DNA of 64,000 bases from Chloroflexi bacterium AL-N1. GTDB taxonomy: Bacteria > Chloroflexota > Chloroflexia > Chloroflexales > Roseiflexaceae. Below the pieces are notes generated by a model. That model was not told the DNA's origin, did no database searches, and saw only the letters and a program-made list of their open reading frames with translations. The stretch's first letter is position 1. Each line of letters begins with the position of its first letter. The stretch is taken from assembly GCA_013122435.1 (NCBI GenBank), contig WYDT01000004.1, positions 432,061-496,060 of the forward strand. The letters run 5' to 3'. The position numbers were made by a program, and so were the translations under genes. Below are positions 28,018 through 37,786 of the stretch, piece by piece.

Positions 28018-28412
28018 CGATAACTCGCTTTCTAGATTTAGATAGATTCTCTAGCTATAAAGACGTGTCATTACATTAAAACCATGTTATCTACAATCTA
28101 TCGAAATATATAATCAATAGGGTTGCAATAATGCATAATTTTGATAAAAGATTATCTTTCAATCGCTAAACACGCTAATTGAAATAAGCATCAAAATATC
28201 TTCGTCGATAATTTTCATCGACAAAGCTTAGATTAGTTGTATTTAATACTGCGTAGTATTTATGTTTATATGTTTTATCTAATAAACATCATAAACACAA
28301 AGAGAATAGCAGCAGCATATGTTACTAATGAATGGAAACGAGGAATAAGACATATGGTACGGCACATAAAAGAGGGGATGTTAGCGCCGTACCAACCATA
28401 GTATGTGCGAGA
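28018..28412. other. AT-rich intergenic region with a hairpin
   Basis: This holds the promoter of the glycoside hydrolase on the minus strand, but I cannot fix its boxes. At 28264-28297 TGTTTATATGTTT pairs with AAACATCATAAACA, an AT-rich hairpin that could end the SDR transcript. No gene is visible. Confidence 0.5.
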
Positions 28413-29180
28413 CTAACGTGGTGCCATCCGTATGGCACCATCAAGACGAATGACCTCGCCGTTGAGCATTGGATTTTCGATGATATGTTGAACTAAGGCC
28501 GCATACTCCTCTGGTCGGCCCAAACGTGAAGGGAAGGGCACCTGTGCGCCTAGTGAGGCACGTGCTTTTTCAGGCAATCCAGCCAGCATAGGGGTGTCAA
28601 AAATACCTGGAGCAATACTCATAGCGCGAATACCATGTCGTGCTAATTCACGTGCAATAGGTAAGGTCATTCCTGCAATCCCTGCTTTAGACGCGCTGTA
28701 CGCTGCCTGACCAATCTGACCATCAAAAGCTGCCACCGATGCTGTCATCACTATCACACCGCGTTCACCCTCGTCATTTGCTTCGTGTTGCGCCATGCGT
28801 TCGGCACACAAACGTGCCGCGTTAAAGGTTCCAATCAGATTAACCTGTATGATATGATTGAAATGCTCTAGCGGTAGTACACTTTCCTTCCCCAACAGCT
28901 TGCCAGGTGTGGCAACACCCGCACAACAGACAAGTATCTGTGGTCCACCATAATGTTTGGCTGATACATCGACAGCCGCTGCCATTGCTATGGCATTGGT
29001 TATGTCTGTCTCAACAAACATCGCATATTCGCCTAACTCTGTAACGAGCGCGTGACCGACGTCCTTGTTGAGATCTGCAATCACAACCTTCGCTCCCCTA
29101 CCAACAAGCTGTCGAGCTGTCGCTGCGCCCAACCCTGATGCACCACCAGTTATCACAACACTGTGATCTGCAATCTGCAT
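28413..29180 (-). CDS. SDR, 3-hydroxyacyl-CoA dehydrogenase type-2-like
   Basis: The protein of about 255 residues has [12 protein letters not shown] (nucleotide loop), CAGVATPGK, a Ser in [10 protein letters not shown] and [10 protein letters not shown] for the active site. The C-terminal half, [18 protein letters not shown] and [12 protein letters not shown], is typical of HSD17B10-like 3-hydroxyacyl-CoA dehydrogenases, which use NAD+. They act in beta-oxidation and branched-chain amino acid breakdown, both of which yield propionyl-CoA. That would fit the methylcitrate genes 1.5 kb away. ATG 29180 is preceded by GGAGG 7 bases upstream, so the longer frame is not used. Confidence 0.88.
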   Translation of the reverse strand: MQIADHSVVITGGASGLGAATARQLVGRGAKVVIADLNKDVGHALVTELGEYAMFVETDITNAIAMAAAVDVSAKHYGGPQILVCCAGVATPGKLLGKESVLPLEHFNHIIQVNLIGTFNAARLCAERMAQHEANDEGERGVIVMTASVAAFDGQIGQAAYSASKAGIAGMTLPIARELARHGIRAMSIAPGIFDTPMLAGLPEKARASLGAQVPFPSRLGRPEEYAALVQHIIENPMLNGEVIRLDGAIRMAPR

Positions 29181-29714
29181 AGCATCCTCCAAAGCTGGTT
29201 TTGAATATACTGAATGCGTGCAGTATATCATTAGAGCATGCTATCACAATGCCAATCATACAAACGATGAAATGTTGATGTTAAGGTACCGCCCCAGAAA
29301 CCGCACATCTACGATAGAAACCATAATATCGATTGCCTTTCTCCACACAAATACCACAAGACGTATCAGGTTCATCAGTTTACATCTTTGTTCATACAGA
29401 ACCAGCGTGGCTACATCGATCACATACAATGTAGTGCAACTTGTAAAAACAAGGTAGTTGAAAATGCTCATCAAATGTTCGTATCCTGAAACCACTTGTT
29501 AAGAACAGATGATTTGCGTAATTGAGGAGTAAAAGAGCGAAGCTAAACATACGAACCTACGACCATGAGACAAACGACGTGCCATCTTTACTTCCGTTAC
29601 GTGCCACTAGGGTACCGGAATGTCCAGGGCTTTGCGATGCACACCACAAAAATGGCTCGTGTGCATCCTCACCGAGCCTGGCAACTGTGACATATTCATA
29701 TGCTGTGCGATGGT
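29181..29714. other. Intergenic region with no recognised gene
   Basis: About 530 bp contain only short open frames without ribosome binding sites or recognisable products. The left end must hold the promoter of the SDR gene. The right part (29.5-29.7 kb) is of higher GC and may be a decayed gene, but I cannot identify it. Confidence 0.45.
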
Positions 29715-30284
29715 TTATGGTGCGCTGCTAGAATGGCTGAGGGCCGTGATTCGTGCTGCCATCGTATCAGATTCATACCAGCGCGTAATGCGCGTACTGG
29801 TGCGCCAGATGGCCAGCGCAGCGAGGGATGCTGGCACAAAAGCAAAGACAAGCAGATTAAAACCCGCCCAGAATGGCTCACCAAAGCCAAACAGTCCTAC
29901 CATAAAAATAGGGCTACCACAGAACACACCACCAGCAATGATCAATGTGCTGATCCACCGGACCACCCAACGATACCGTGCCGGATCAGTCAGTGGCGTA
30001 AAGCGGTAGAGGGTAATGCCACCAATCAACAACCCGGCAAACCCACCAGTAGTACCACCCAGAAAACCGCCAATACAGGCACCAAAACCTGCAGCATATG
30101 CAAAAATGAAGAAAAAGATGCCAATATCACCTGGTGAAGAAAATGAACCAAAAAATCCGCCATCTGTCATGGCAATAATAACAAGAACCGAAGTGCCATA
30201 AATACCACCAAATACAGCGCCCAGAAATGTCGTCCAAAGCGCGCCACGCCAGATCATATGCCAGATAAGCCAATACGGTTTCAT
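29715..30284 (-). CDS. Multi-pass membrane protein of unknown function
   Basis: The protein of about 189 residues has four to five hydrophobic segments rich in glycine and phenylalanine. Examples are FLGAVFGGIYGTSVLVIIAM and GACIGGFLGGTTGGFAGLLI. It probably sits in the inner membrane. I recognise no family. ATG 30284 has AAAGG about 8 bases upstream, which I prefer to a longer version. It is a single gene with a gap of several hundred bases on each side. Confidence 0.65.
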   Translation of the reverse strand: MKPYWLIWHMIWRGALWTTFLGAVFGGIYGTSVLVIIAMTDGGFFGSFSSPGDIGIFFFIFAYAAGFGACIGGFLGGTTGGFAGLLIGGITLYRFTPLTDPARYRWVVRWISTLIIAGGVFCGSPIFMVGLFGFGEPFWAGFNLLVFAFVPASLAALAIWRTSTRITRWYESDTMAARITALSHSSSAP

Positions 30285-30633
30285 GCAATGCCTTTCTTGT
30301 ACAACGAAACGACGATGTGTTGACTGCTTAAAATATATTACTATCACTATATACGCACATCGAGCATTTACGTTACCAGTGGACTACACACAGGTGCTTG
30401 ACGTTAGAAAACCATTGGCACTGGCTGGACTAAACATCAATTGTAGGTGTTACACGTCGGTCAATTCCAGGAACATGAAGGCCCGGACATGGGGGTATCA
30501 ATTGTAGTCGAGCCACTATAGTGGTTATGTCAAATAATAATGAGGGGTACCTGTCTAGTCGACATGGATACCCCAAAGCTGTACATACCCCCGTGAAACA
30601 CTAGTGTTCATGGGAGTTCAGTTGAACAGTATG
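30285..30633. other. Intergenic region between prpD and a membrane protein gene
   Basis: It holds the membrane protein's promoter region and two hairpins near prpD. One is listed as a terminator; the other is the near-palindrome TGAAACACTAGTGTTCA around 30592-30608. I see no gene. Confidence 0.5.
30544..30574 (-). terminator. Hairpin downstream of prpD
   Basis: GGGGTACC and GGATACCCC pair around an 18-base interior, about 60 bp past the prpD stop on the minus strand. The sequence that follows on the minus strand (TCATTATTATTTG) is moderately T-rich. It is a plausible end of the prpBCD transcript. Confidence 0.5.
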
Positions 30634-32076
30634 TTAGATCATCAGCATCTGCATAAACGTGTGTACGGGAGTTGCTTCCAATCGCTCCTGATCTTCATAT
30701 AACGCCATAATTGTCTGGGCTTGCTTCGCTGGGAAGCGTGTGGCCAGATTCGTCGCACATTTGTCGATCAACAGCGGAATACCCTCGTCGCGGCGGCGGC
30801 GGTGTCCAATCGGATATTCAACTGCAACACGCTCCGTCGAGCTGCCATCTTTGAAGAAGACCTGCACTGCATTCGCAATAGAACGCTTACTTGGGTCAAG
30901 ATAATCCTGTGTATACTGCGGATGCTCTTCAACCTTCATCAGGTCGCGTAGGGCATCAATACGCGGATCAGTGGCAACCTGATCTTCATAATGCTCCGAA
31001 GTCAGTTCACCAAAAATAAGCCCTACTGCAACCATGTATTGGAGGCAGTGATCACGATCTGCCGGATTGTAGAGTGGTCCGGTTTTATCAATAATACGAA
31101 TGGCAGACTCGTGTGTAGTTAGCACAACTTGGTCGATCTGATCCAAACGATCCTTGACATCGGGATACAGTTTGAACGCACACTCAACGGCTGTCTGGGC
31201 ATGAAATTCTGCCGGAAATGCAATTTTGAATAGGACATGCTCCATCACATAGGAACCATAGTCGCGTTGGAACTGAAACGAATTGCCCTTAAACAGCACA
31301 TCATAAAAACCCCACTTGGGCGCAGTAAGAGCAGAAGGATAGCCCATCTCACCTTTTACAGCCATCAATGCCAGACGTACTGCACGACTCGTGGCATCGC
31401 CGGCAGCCCAGGACTTGCGTGAACCAGTGTTAGGGGCGTGGCGGTAGGTGCGAAGGGCCTGTCCGTCAACCCAGGCATTCGAGAGCGCATTGATAATCTC
31501 GGTTTTGCTGCCACCAAGCATCTGAGTAACTACAGCGGTTGAGGCAATCTTGACTAGAACGACATGATCAAGCCCAACGCGGTTGAAGCTATTCTCAAGG
31601 GCTAAAACACCCTGAATCTCATGCGCTTTAATCATCGCAGTCAGTACATCGCGCATCACTAATGGAGATTGACCATTCGCGACCCGTATCTGGCTGAGAT
31701 AGTCGGCGACGGCGAGAATGCCACCCAGATTATCTGAAGGATGACCCCACTCAGCGGCAAGCCATGTATCGTTATAGTCTAAATACCGGATGGCACACCC
31801 AATATTAAATGCTGCCTGAACGGGATCTAACACAAACGATGTTCCTGGGACTCGTGCGCCATGTGGCACAACCGTTCCTGGCACAATCGGTCCTAGTAGC
31901 TTGGTACACTCTGGAAAACGTAACGCCATCAAGCCACAACCAATCGTATCCATAAGACAATAACGTGCTGTTGTATAGGCTTCGGTACTCTCGATGGCAG
32001 TGTCAAGCACATAATCGGCAATATCAACCAATACTTGATCTGGCTCGGGACGAACATTGGATCCAATTGACCCCAT
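30634..32076 (-). CDS. prpD: MmgE/PrpD family, probable 2-methylcitrate dehydratase
   Basis: The 480-residue protein is a full-length MmgE/PrpD protein, with [20 protein letters not shown] near residue 92, [18 protein letters not shown] near 220 and [14 protein letters not shown] near 300. PrpD dehydrates 2-methylcitrate to 2-methylaconitate in the methylcitrate cycle, which oxidises propionyl-CoA to pyruvate. It is the last gene of a three-gene operon and starts 20 bp after prpC. Operon context with prpC and prpB makes PrpD much more likely than other MmgE-type functions. Confidence 0.93.
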   Translation of the reverse strand: MGSIGSNVRPEPDQVLVDIADYVLDTAIESTEAYTTARYCLMDTIGCGLMALRFPECTKLLGPIVPGTVVPHGARVPGTSFVLDPVQAAFNIGCAIRYLDYNDTWLAAEWGHPSDNLGGILAVADYLSQIRVANGQSPLVMRDVLTAMIKAHEIQGVLALENSFNRVGLDHVVLVKIASTAVVTQMLGGSKTEIINALSNAWVDGQALRTYRHAPNTGSRKSWAAGDATSRAVRLALMAVKGEMGYPSALTAPKWGFYDVLFKGNSFQFQRDYGSYVMEHVLFKIAFPAEFHAQTAVECAFKLYPDVKDRLDQIDQVVLTTHESAIRIIDKTGPLYNPADRDHCLQYMVAVGLIFGELTSEHYEDQVATDPRIDALRDLMKVEEHPQYTQDYLDPSKRSIANAVQVFFKDGSSTERVAVEYPIGHRRRRDEGIPLLIDKCATNLATRFPAKQAQTIMALYEDQERLEATPVHTFMQMLMI

Positions 32077-32096
32077 TATATGTTTCCTTCCTTTAT

Positions 32097-33239
32097 CTAT
32101 ATGCGATCAGCTAATGGCACAAAGGCACGTGGTTGTGGTCCAGTATAGTCGGCGCTGGGGCGAATGAGTTTATTGTTATGACGTTGCTCAAAGGCGTGTG
32201 CCGCCCAACCAGACGTCCGCGAAATGACAAACAGTGGTGTAAACATTGGTATAGGAATACTACAAAAATAAAAAGTACTTGCGCTATAAAAATCAAGATT
32301 TGGGAAAAGCTTTCGTTCACGCCACATCACCGCTTCAATACGCTCAGAAATGGCGTAGATCATTGTTTCACCAGTGATAGTACTTAAACGTTTCGACCAT
32401 GCTTTAATCACATCTGAGCGTGGGTCCGATTTACGATAGACACGATGCCCAAAACCCATCACAAGTTCTTTCTTTTTGAGCATCTCCATGAGCCCTGCTT
32501 CTGCCTCATCAGGGGTCTGGAATTTCTGGATCAATAGCATGGCCGCCTCATTAGCCCCCCCGTGAAGTGGTCCTTTCAGCGTCCCAATGGCTGCCGTGAT
32601 GGCTGAAGGAAGATCGGAGCGCGTTGAAATGGCGACACGTGATACAAAGGTTGAGGCATTGAACTCATGCTCGGCATACAGTATTAACGAAGCATCGATA
32701 GCTTGACGCATCACTTCATCAGGTGACTCACCGTGGAGCAGATGTAAAAAATGCCCTGCTAAACTCTCTTCATCGGTATTTGTCTCGATGCGTATCCCGT
32801 GGGTTTGATAATGATACCAGTAGAGCAGCATGGCCGGGAAACATGCAATGAGTCGATCAGCAATATGATATTCAATATTAAATCTGCTCTCGGGCTCTAA
32901 CGCACCCAATGCTGAGCAGCCAGTACGCATCACATCCATAGGATCAGCACTACCTGGAATTTGTTCCAGCACAACTTTCAGTGACGCAGGAAGATTGCGT
33001 AAGCGCTTCAAATGTTTCTTATATCGAGTCAATTCGAGGGTGTTGGGAAGTTTCCCATAAATCAGCAAGTAGGCAACTTCTTCAAATGTCGCGTTGGCGG
33101 CCAGGTCGTGAATATCATAACCACGATATGTGAGATCCAGGCCAGTCTGTCCGACGGTACAGATTTCCGTTTCACCGGCGATCACGCCTGCCAGACCACC
33201 AGTAGTTTTAGGTTTAGGATTATTGTTCGTCTCTGACAT
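32097..33239 (-). CDS. prpC: Citrate synthase family, probable 2-methylcitrate synthase
   Basis: The protein of about 380 residues has the short (type II-like, dimeric) citrate synthase layout: [20 protein letters not shown] at the start, then [12 protein letters not shown] (catalytic His) and [14 protein letters not shown] (second His). It would condense propionyl-CoA with oxaloacetate. ATG 33239 is preferred because AAAGGAG lies 8 bases upstream; ATG 33245 is too close to it. The start overlaps the end of prpB by 20 bp. Some members also use acetyl-CoA, so citrate synthase activity is possible. Confidence 0.94.
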   Translation of the reverse strand: MSETNNNPKPKTTGGLAGVIAGETEICTVGQTGLDLTYRGYDIHDLAANATFEEVAYLLIYGKLPNTLELTRYKKHLKRLRNLPASLKVVLEQIPGSADPMDVMRTGCSALGALEPESRFNIEYHIADRLIACFPAMLLYWYHYQTHGIRIETNTDEESLAGHFLHLLHGESPDEVMRQAIDASLILYAEHEFNASTFVSRVAISTRSDLPSAITAAIGTLKGPLHGGANEAAMLLIQKFQTPDEAEAGLMEMLKKKELVMGFGHRVYRKSDPRSDVIKAWSKRLSTITGETMIYAISERIEAVMWRERKLFPNLDFYSASTFYFCSIPIPMFTPLFVISRTSGWAAHAFEQRHNNKLIRPSADYTGPQPRAFVPLADRI

Positions 33240-34125
33240 CGTCATTCTCCTTTGAAAAAAGTTCATCTAATTTATGCTCATAGGCGTAGTAGTTCAATGT
33301 CTCGTACAATTCCTTACGTGTCTGCATGGTGGCAAGCAAATTCCGTTGAGTTCCTTCCTGGCGCAAAGTTTGGTATACATGAAGTGCAGCGGCACTCATA
33401 GCACGAAATGCAGAAAGCGGGTAGAGTACCAAACGCACACCAACACTGGCAAGCTCATCAACGGTGTAGAGTGGAGTTTGGCCAAACTCCGTGATGTTAG
33501 CCAAGATCGGCACATCCATAGCAGCAGTAAACTGACGATACTGCTCAAGGTCTGTCAGCGCTTCAGCAAAGATCATATCGGCACCTGCTTCGACATAGCG
33601 TTGCGAGCGCTCGATAGCAGCAGCAACGCCTTCGGAGGCAGCGGCATCAGTCCGGGCCATAATCACGAATGCAGGATCGGTGCGAGCATCCACTGCTGCT
33701 TTGATACGATCAGCCATTTCGGTGGCATCAACAAGTGCCTTGTTGGGCCGATGTCCACAGCGCTTTGTTTGCACCTGATCTTCGATATGGACGGCGGCAG
33801 CACCAGCCTGGATCATCTGTTTGATGGTTCGTGCGATCAAAAAAGCCCCACCCCATCCAGTATCAATATCGACTAGCAAAGGTAAAGCGGTGACATTGGT
33901 GATTCGCTGCACATCGACTAATACATCATTCAATGTCGTTATTCCAAGATCGGGTAACCCATATGAAGCATTGGCTACTCCTGCGCCCGAAAGATAGATC
34001 GCGCGAAAACCACTATGCTCAGCCAGCATGGCCGTATAGGCATTGATGGTCCCAACAACTTGCAACGGCTGTTCAATCTCCAGAGCAGCGCGGAAGCGCT
34101 CACCTGGAGAAAGGGATGTATTCAT
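33220..34125 (-). CDS. prpB: 2-methylisocitrate lyase
   Basis: The 301-residue protein is in the isocitrate lyase/PEP mutase superfamily. It has [11 protein letters not shown] (Mg-binding), [15 protein letters not shown] with the catalytic Cys of the KRCGH loop, and [11 protein letters not shown]. The length and the KRCGHR motif fit PrpB, which splits 2-methylisocitrate into pyruvate and succinate. ATG 34125 follows AAAGG. It is the first gene of the operon prpB-prpC-prpD. A good promoter and a palindrome lie upstream. No PrpR-type regulator or acnD/prpF gene is next to it, so the isomerising step must come from elsewhere. Confidence 0.95.
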   Translation of the reverse strand: MNTSLSPGERFRAALEIEQPLQVVGTINAYTAMLAEHSGFRAIYLSGAGVANASYGLPDLGITTLNDVLVDVQRITNVTALPLLVDIDTGWGGAFLIARTIKQMIQAGAAAVHIEDQVQTKRCGHRPNKALVDATEMADRIKAAVDARTDPAFVIMARTDAAASEGVAAAIERSQRYVEAGADMIFAEALTDLEQYRQFTAAMDVPILANITEFGQTPLYTVDELASVGVRLVLYPLSAFRAMSAAALHVYQTLRQEGTQRNLLATMQTRKELYETLNYYAYEHKLDELFSKENDDVRDEQ

Positions 34126-34154
34126 GACATCACCTTTTCCTTTCTAAATCCATG

Positions 34155-34207
34155 ATCATACACATCCTGTTATGCTTGACAATGAGGATGGTGTATGAGT
34201 ACTCATA
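34155..34207 (-). promoter_or_regulatory. prpBCD promoter with upstream palindrome
   Basis: On the minus strand TTGTCA (34182-34177) and TATGAT (34160-34155) are separated by 16 bp, a good sigma-70-type pair, 30 bp from the prpB start. Just upstream of the -35 box is TATGAGTACTCATA (34194-34207), a perfect 14-bp palindrome placed as an activator site would be. The regulator is unknown. Confidence 0.65.
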
Positions 34208-34517
34208 ATACTGGTGCTCACATGCTATTGTGACATGGTACCATTTTGACACCTAAGATGTCGACGTCGTGCCAGAGAACCTCACGACAGGTGGTCAGTC
34301 CAAGCCTACATCGCCCAACGTAGGTAGGGGAGTAGAGACCAGCACTCTGTATGTTCTGAGTTTATATCTGACACCATGGTTTTATTATACGACAAAAATG
34401 ACGTGAATTTCAAGTCGTTTTTAAGATGAAGACAGCATCATGTGCATGGCCTACGATAGCCCAGGTATAAAGAGGATATAGTAAGGGAAGGTCTGAGTGC
34501 GTATGGAAAATGGAACA
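34208..34517. other. Spacer between the prp operon promoter and a kinase gene
   Basis: About 310 bp with no recognisable gene. A short hairpin, CCTAC-10-GTAGG near 34303-34322, may end the kinase operon transcript, which runs into this space on the minus strand. Confidence 0.45.
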
Positions 34518-36659
34518 TTAGACTGAGGTCTGCTCCCACACATCCTGCGGCAAGGTGAGTGTCACCCGTGTCGATGGGCCATTTGGAACCTGTTCGACAG
34601 ACAACGTTCCACCAATGACGGCCATCATCGTGCTGTGGAGTGCCAGACCTCTCCCATTGCTAGCGACCGACGAGCCAGCTGCTCCAAAACCAACGCCATC
34701 ATCCTCGATCCTCAAATGCAGACCATCCCGCCATGCAGCAGTCACCACGAGGTGCAGTGGGCGCTCACCGTTGCGACCATGGCGCGCTGCATTACGCATA
34801 GCCTCACGCGCAGCATAAAACACCACCTCAGTAGCCAGCGCAGGCATACCACGGACTTGCTCTGCTGTAGCTGTATCAATCGACCAGGTCACACCATCAA
34901 AGTCGTGGCACAACTCATAGTCGACTGACCGACGTAGTGCGCCTACCAACCCCAGGCGAGTCACATCAGATGCTGATGTTGTGGGCATGGTATGAAGGAG
35001 ATCTGCAATCTGCCGATGGATATCTGAGAGTGACCCCACAATTTCATCGTGCTGTGGTGTATTCTTGCTGCTAATCATCAACATGGTGGTATGGAGACGA
35101 GGCAAAACATCGTCGTGGAGTACTCGCCGTGTCCGCTGGTCAGCCACCTGGCTCTCCGAGAGGCGCTGCCGTTGCAAAACCATCAATCGTCGCGCCATTT
35201 CCGCACTCCCTTGCGTGTCGATCAGACGTTCGGCGGTGGCACGGGCAATCTCGATCTCTTCCTGCGTGTACAAGCCACCATCATGTTTTTCTCCAACTAA
35301 TAAAACACCAATCAAACCACGTTCGCTCCATAATGGAATGGCCCAGACCGCCCCGTGATACTGCTGAGGCTGGAGTGAGATACACATAGTTTGCGGTGAG
35401 TGAAACTGTTGGGCAAGATCGGCAATGGTATGTTGGGATACGCTATGAGTATCGTTGGTCGAAGCAGGGTAGTGGAGATGGCCAACGAGCGATGCCAGCG
35501 GACCAAGTGCATGCAGATGGGCAACACGCGTGCCAAGTACTTCGTCACATAAGGCATAGAACGATGATGCAATATCAACATTAGGCAAAGTCGGATGAAG
35601 CAAATGATCATAGAGATGCTGACTGGCGACAAACGGACGTAGGTTGTTGATACCACGTTCACGTTCGGCAAAAGAACGCCAGCTCAAGAGCGCAAAAAAC
35701 AACGTCATCAGGCATGTGGCCAGCAAGAGTTGATACACTGGATTGATCTGCAACTGCAGGCTCGCACCGATCACCGTACCGTAGCCTACCGCCAGAATCA
35801 GGCTGCGACGCCACTGTTGTGTCAGACCACCACGTGGTAGTACCTTGCCGGTAAAAATCTCATAGGCAACAATCGCCTGACCAATCAGCACAATGGCCAC
35901 TGCGAGTAGCAGACACACCATCGCATCGATTGTTCTTGAAAAAAGCAGCGTCTCAAACGAACGCAGATTCAGTGCACCTGTATCTAATGACCATAAAAAC
36001 CAGGCTGATATGGCACCTACGAAAATGCTCAACCCCAATAGCACCAATGATGCAACCGTCAGCCATGGGCGCGCTCGTTGACGGCCCAGATCGCCCATAA
36101 AGCGCTCTGAGGACTCCGGATGGCGTAACGCAAGCAGTGCCAGCAGAATACAGAGAACGCTGTATGCAGGATAGATGAGTGAGACAATCGGAATGCTGAT
36201 TAAGTTACTAAACGTGGTAGATGCTTCGTTAGAGACAATCTGACGATAATCAAGCAGTGGTGTGGAGATTAACTGTGATACCAGTGCCGCCCCACCCATA
36301 ACCGTAGCGATACCAAGCCAGACACGGTGAAGCCTCGTGCGTAAGACACCTGTGTACCAGGCCATCACCAGATACCACACATACGGACCACCAATAACCG
36401 GTAGCCAGATAATACGCCACCACAGTTCAATCCCGATACTCCAGGCGCCAATTGGACCAGGCATTCGTACAATAGCCGCCGCATGGCCTGCGAAAAACAG
36501 ACCACCACACACCAATCCTGTGCCAACGATCCAGGTCCCCCACACCCGCCGCTCTGCGTTGAGAAGAACCGTCAAGCCGAGCCAAAGCAACACAATCGTA
36601 TTGAAGAACGAGGCTGCAATGATAAACCATTCCAAAAAAGTAAGCATAGCCGTGTTCAT
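34518..36659 (-). CDS. Membrane sensor histidine kinase, NarL-type (HisKA_3), with GAF
   Basis: The 713-residue protein has about eight hydrophobic helices in residues 1-330. A GAF-like domain follows (about 375-490, with WAIPLWSERGLIGVLLVGEK), then a HisKA_3 domain with the phosphoacceptor in RRVLHDDVLPRLH and an HATPase_c domain with REAMRNAARHG, DDGVGF and GRGLALHS. The kinase is complete. It is encoded after a response regulator, with a 4-bp overlap (ATGA), so the two are co-translated. The input signal is unknown; the multi-helix region resembles 7TM-type sensors. Confidence 0.9.
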   Translation of the reverse strand: MNTAMLTFLEWFIIAASFFNTIVLLWLGLTVLLNAERRVWGTWIVGTGLVCGGLFFAGHAAAIVRMPGPIGAWSIGIELWWRIIWLPVIGGPYVWYLVMAWYTGVLRTRLHRVWLGIATVMGGAALVSQLISTPLLDYRQIVSNEASTTFSNLISIPIVSLIYPAYSVLCILLALLALRHPESSERFMGDLGRQRARPWLTVASLVLLGLSIFVGAISAWFLWSLDTGALNLRSFETLLFSRTIDAMVCLLLAVAIVLIGQAIVAYEIFTGKVLPRGGLTQQWRRSLILAVGYGTVIGASLQLQINPVYQLLLATCLMTLFFALLSWRSFAERERGINNLRPFVASQHLYDHLLHPTLPNVDIASSFYALCDEVLGTRVAHLHALGPLASLVGHLHYPASTNDTHSVSQHTIADLAQQFHSPQTMCISLQPQQYHGAVWAIPLWSERGLIGVLLVGEKHDGGLYTQEEIEIARATAERLIDTQGSAEMARRLMVLQRQRLSESQVADQRTRRVLHDDVLPRLHTTMLMISSKNTPQHDEIVGSLSDIHRQIADLLHTMPTTSASDVTRLGLVGALRRSVDYELCHDFDGVTWSIDTATAEQVRGMPALATEVVFYAAREAMRNAARHGRNGERPLHLVVTAAWRDGLHLRIEDDGVGFGAAGSSVASNGRGLALHSTMMAVIGGTLSVEQVPNGPSTRVTLTLPQDVWEQTSV

Positions 36660-37411
36660 GGATGGTTATTCCATTCATATGGAACCCACTCGCCACGTTC
36701 GTCAAGCGCATAGGGCAGACCCTGTTCGTCCCACATCAGGAGGCGGCCCTCGCGCACGATCAGGGCAGCACGCGTGCGCGCGACTTTTTCGTCGGTTGCG
36801 CTGTCATTTAGCCCCCACGCAGCATAGATCTGTCCATTGGTACGGCTAATAGTACGTTTGTCACGGAACCCTAATCGTCCCGCAATCTGTTCATTGCTCA
36901 ATCCTTGAACCAACATCCGCGCTACGATCTGTTCGTTCGGTTCCAGCAGGGCCATCGGCGACTGCTCATCTTTCTGCCGCACTTCCTGTACCCGTGACTC
37001 AATCTCTGGATCAATGAAGCTGCGTCCGGCAGCCGCATCACGCAACAGTGGTACAATCATTTCCGGGAGGAGATAATTCGATTTACGCACATAGGCGTAG
37101 TGACTTAGGATGCCAGAATTGCGAAATGCTCGATAGTAGGCATCATCATCCTGGATCGAATAGAACACAACCGGGAGACGCGGAAATTCATAACGGATAG
37201 CAACCGCAGCCTCAATCCCATTCAGCGCACCCTCGAGTTGTACATCCATAAGCATAACAGATGGCGTTTCATGCAGACAGTGCGCTAATGCTGCTTCACC
37301 GCTAGTACACATACCAACAATAGTGACTGTGCCAGTGGCTTCGAGACCTGCGGCAAGCGCAGGGCCTAATTTTTCGTTATCTTCAATGAGGAGAAGCTTA
37401 AGATCGGTCAT
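36656..37411 (-). CDS. Response regulator, NarL/LuxR-like with unusual C-terminus
   Basis: The protein of about 251 residues has a receiver domain with LLIEDNEKLG, the phosphoacceptor Asp in VMLMDVQLEG, and YVRKSNYLLPE in place of the usual K-P motif region. The linker LLEPNEQIVARMLVQGLSNEQIAGRLG leads into a LuxR-like helix-turn-helix. After it comes a tail, REGRLLMWDEQGLPYALD and beyond, that I do not recognise. ATG 37411 has AGAGGA upstream. Its stop overlaps the kinase start. Phosphorylation by the neighbouring kinase is likely. Confidence 0.88.
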   Translation of the reverse strand: MTDLKLLLIEDNEKLGPALAAGLEATGTVTIVGMCTSGEAALAHCLHETPSVMLMDVQLEGALNGIEAAVAIRYEFPRLPVVFYSIQDDDAYYRAFRNSGILSHYAYVRKSNYLLPEMIVPLLRDAAAGRSFIDPEIESRVQEVRQKDEQSPMALLEPNEQIVARMLVQGLSNEQIAGRLGFRDKRTISRTNGQIYAAWGLNDSATDEKVARTRAALIVREGRLLMWDEQGLPYALDERGEWVPYEWNNHP

Positions 37412-37786
37412 TGCTTCCTCTGTCTGTTGTTGCTTAAAAAACTCGTCGTTGACGGCGATGTTGGTGAGAGGGTAGCAAAAATAGCGCCGTGATGTCAAGC
37501 ACTCAGGTGATTAAGCACTTTCTTTAGAATTTATATAATAAACACAAAAATATCATTTTATTTCACATATTGACATTTACACAATCTTTCCTATAATTCA
37601 CAAAATATAACTCCAGCAATTTATAATGTATATAAAATATTATAATATGCTTCAAGAATATGTATGTAATCATATTCAAGATGCATTTTTGATTATTTCA
37701 TACTACAGGGAGATACGAATGTAAATAAGAAAGGAGGGGATAAGTAAGTAGTTCTGTACATTTCTATTTCTAGAAGGAGGCTTTCG
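37412..37786. other. AT-rich divergent intergenic region
   Basis: This region is strikingly AT-rich, especially 37520-37690. It separates the two-component operon (minus) from an AT-rich secreted-protein gene (plus). AGAAGGAGGC at 37772-37781 is the ribosome binding site of the latter. A second purine run, AAGGAGGGGATAAG near 37731, lies further up but no frame uses it. No other gene is seen. Confidence 0.5.

Noticed and set aside
29218..29714. Short open frames on both strands
   Set aside because: No ribosome binding sites, no recognisable motifs, and mutual overlap; probably random.
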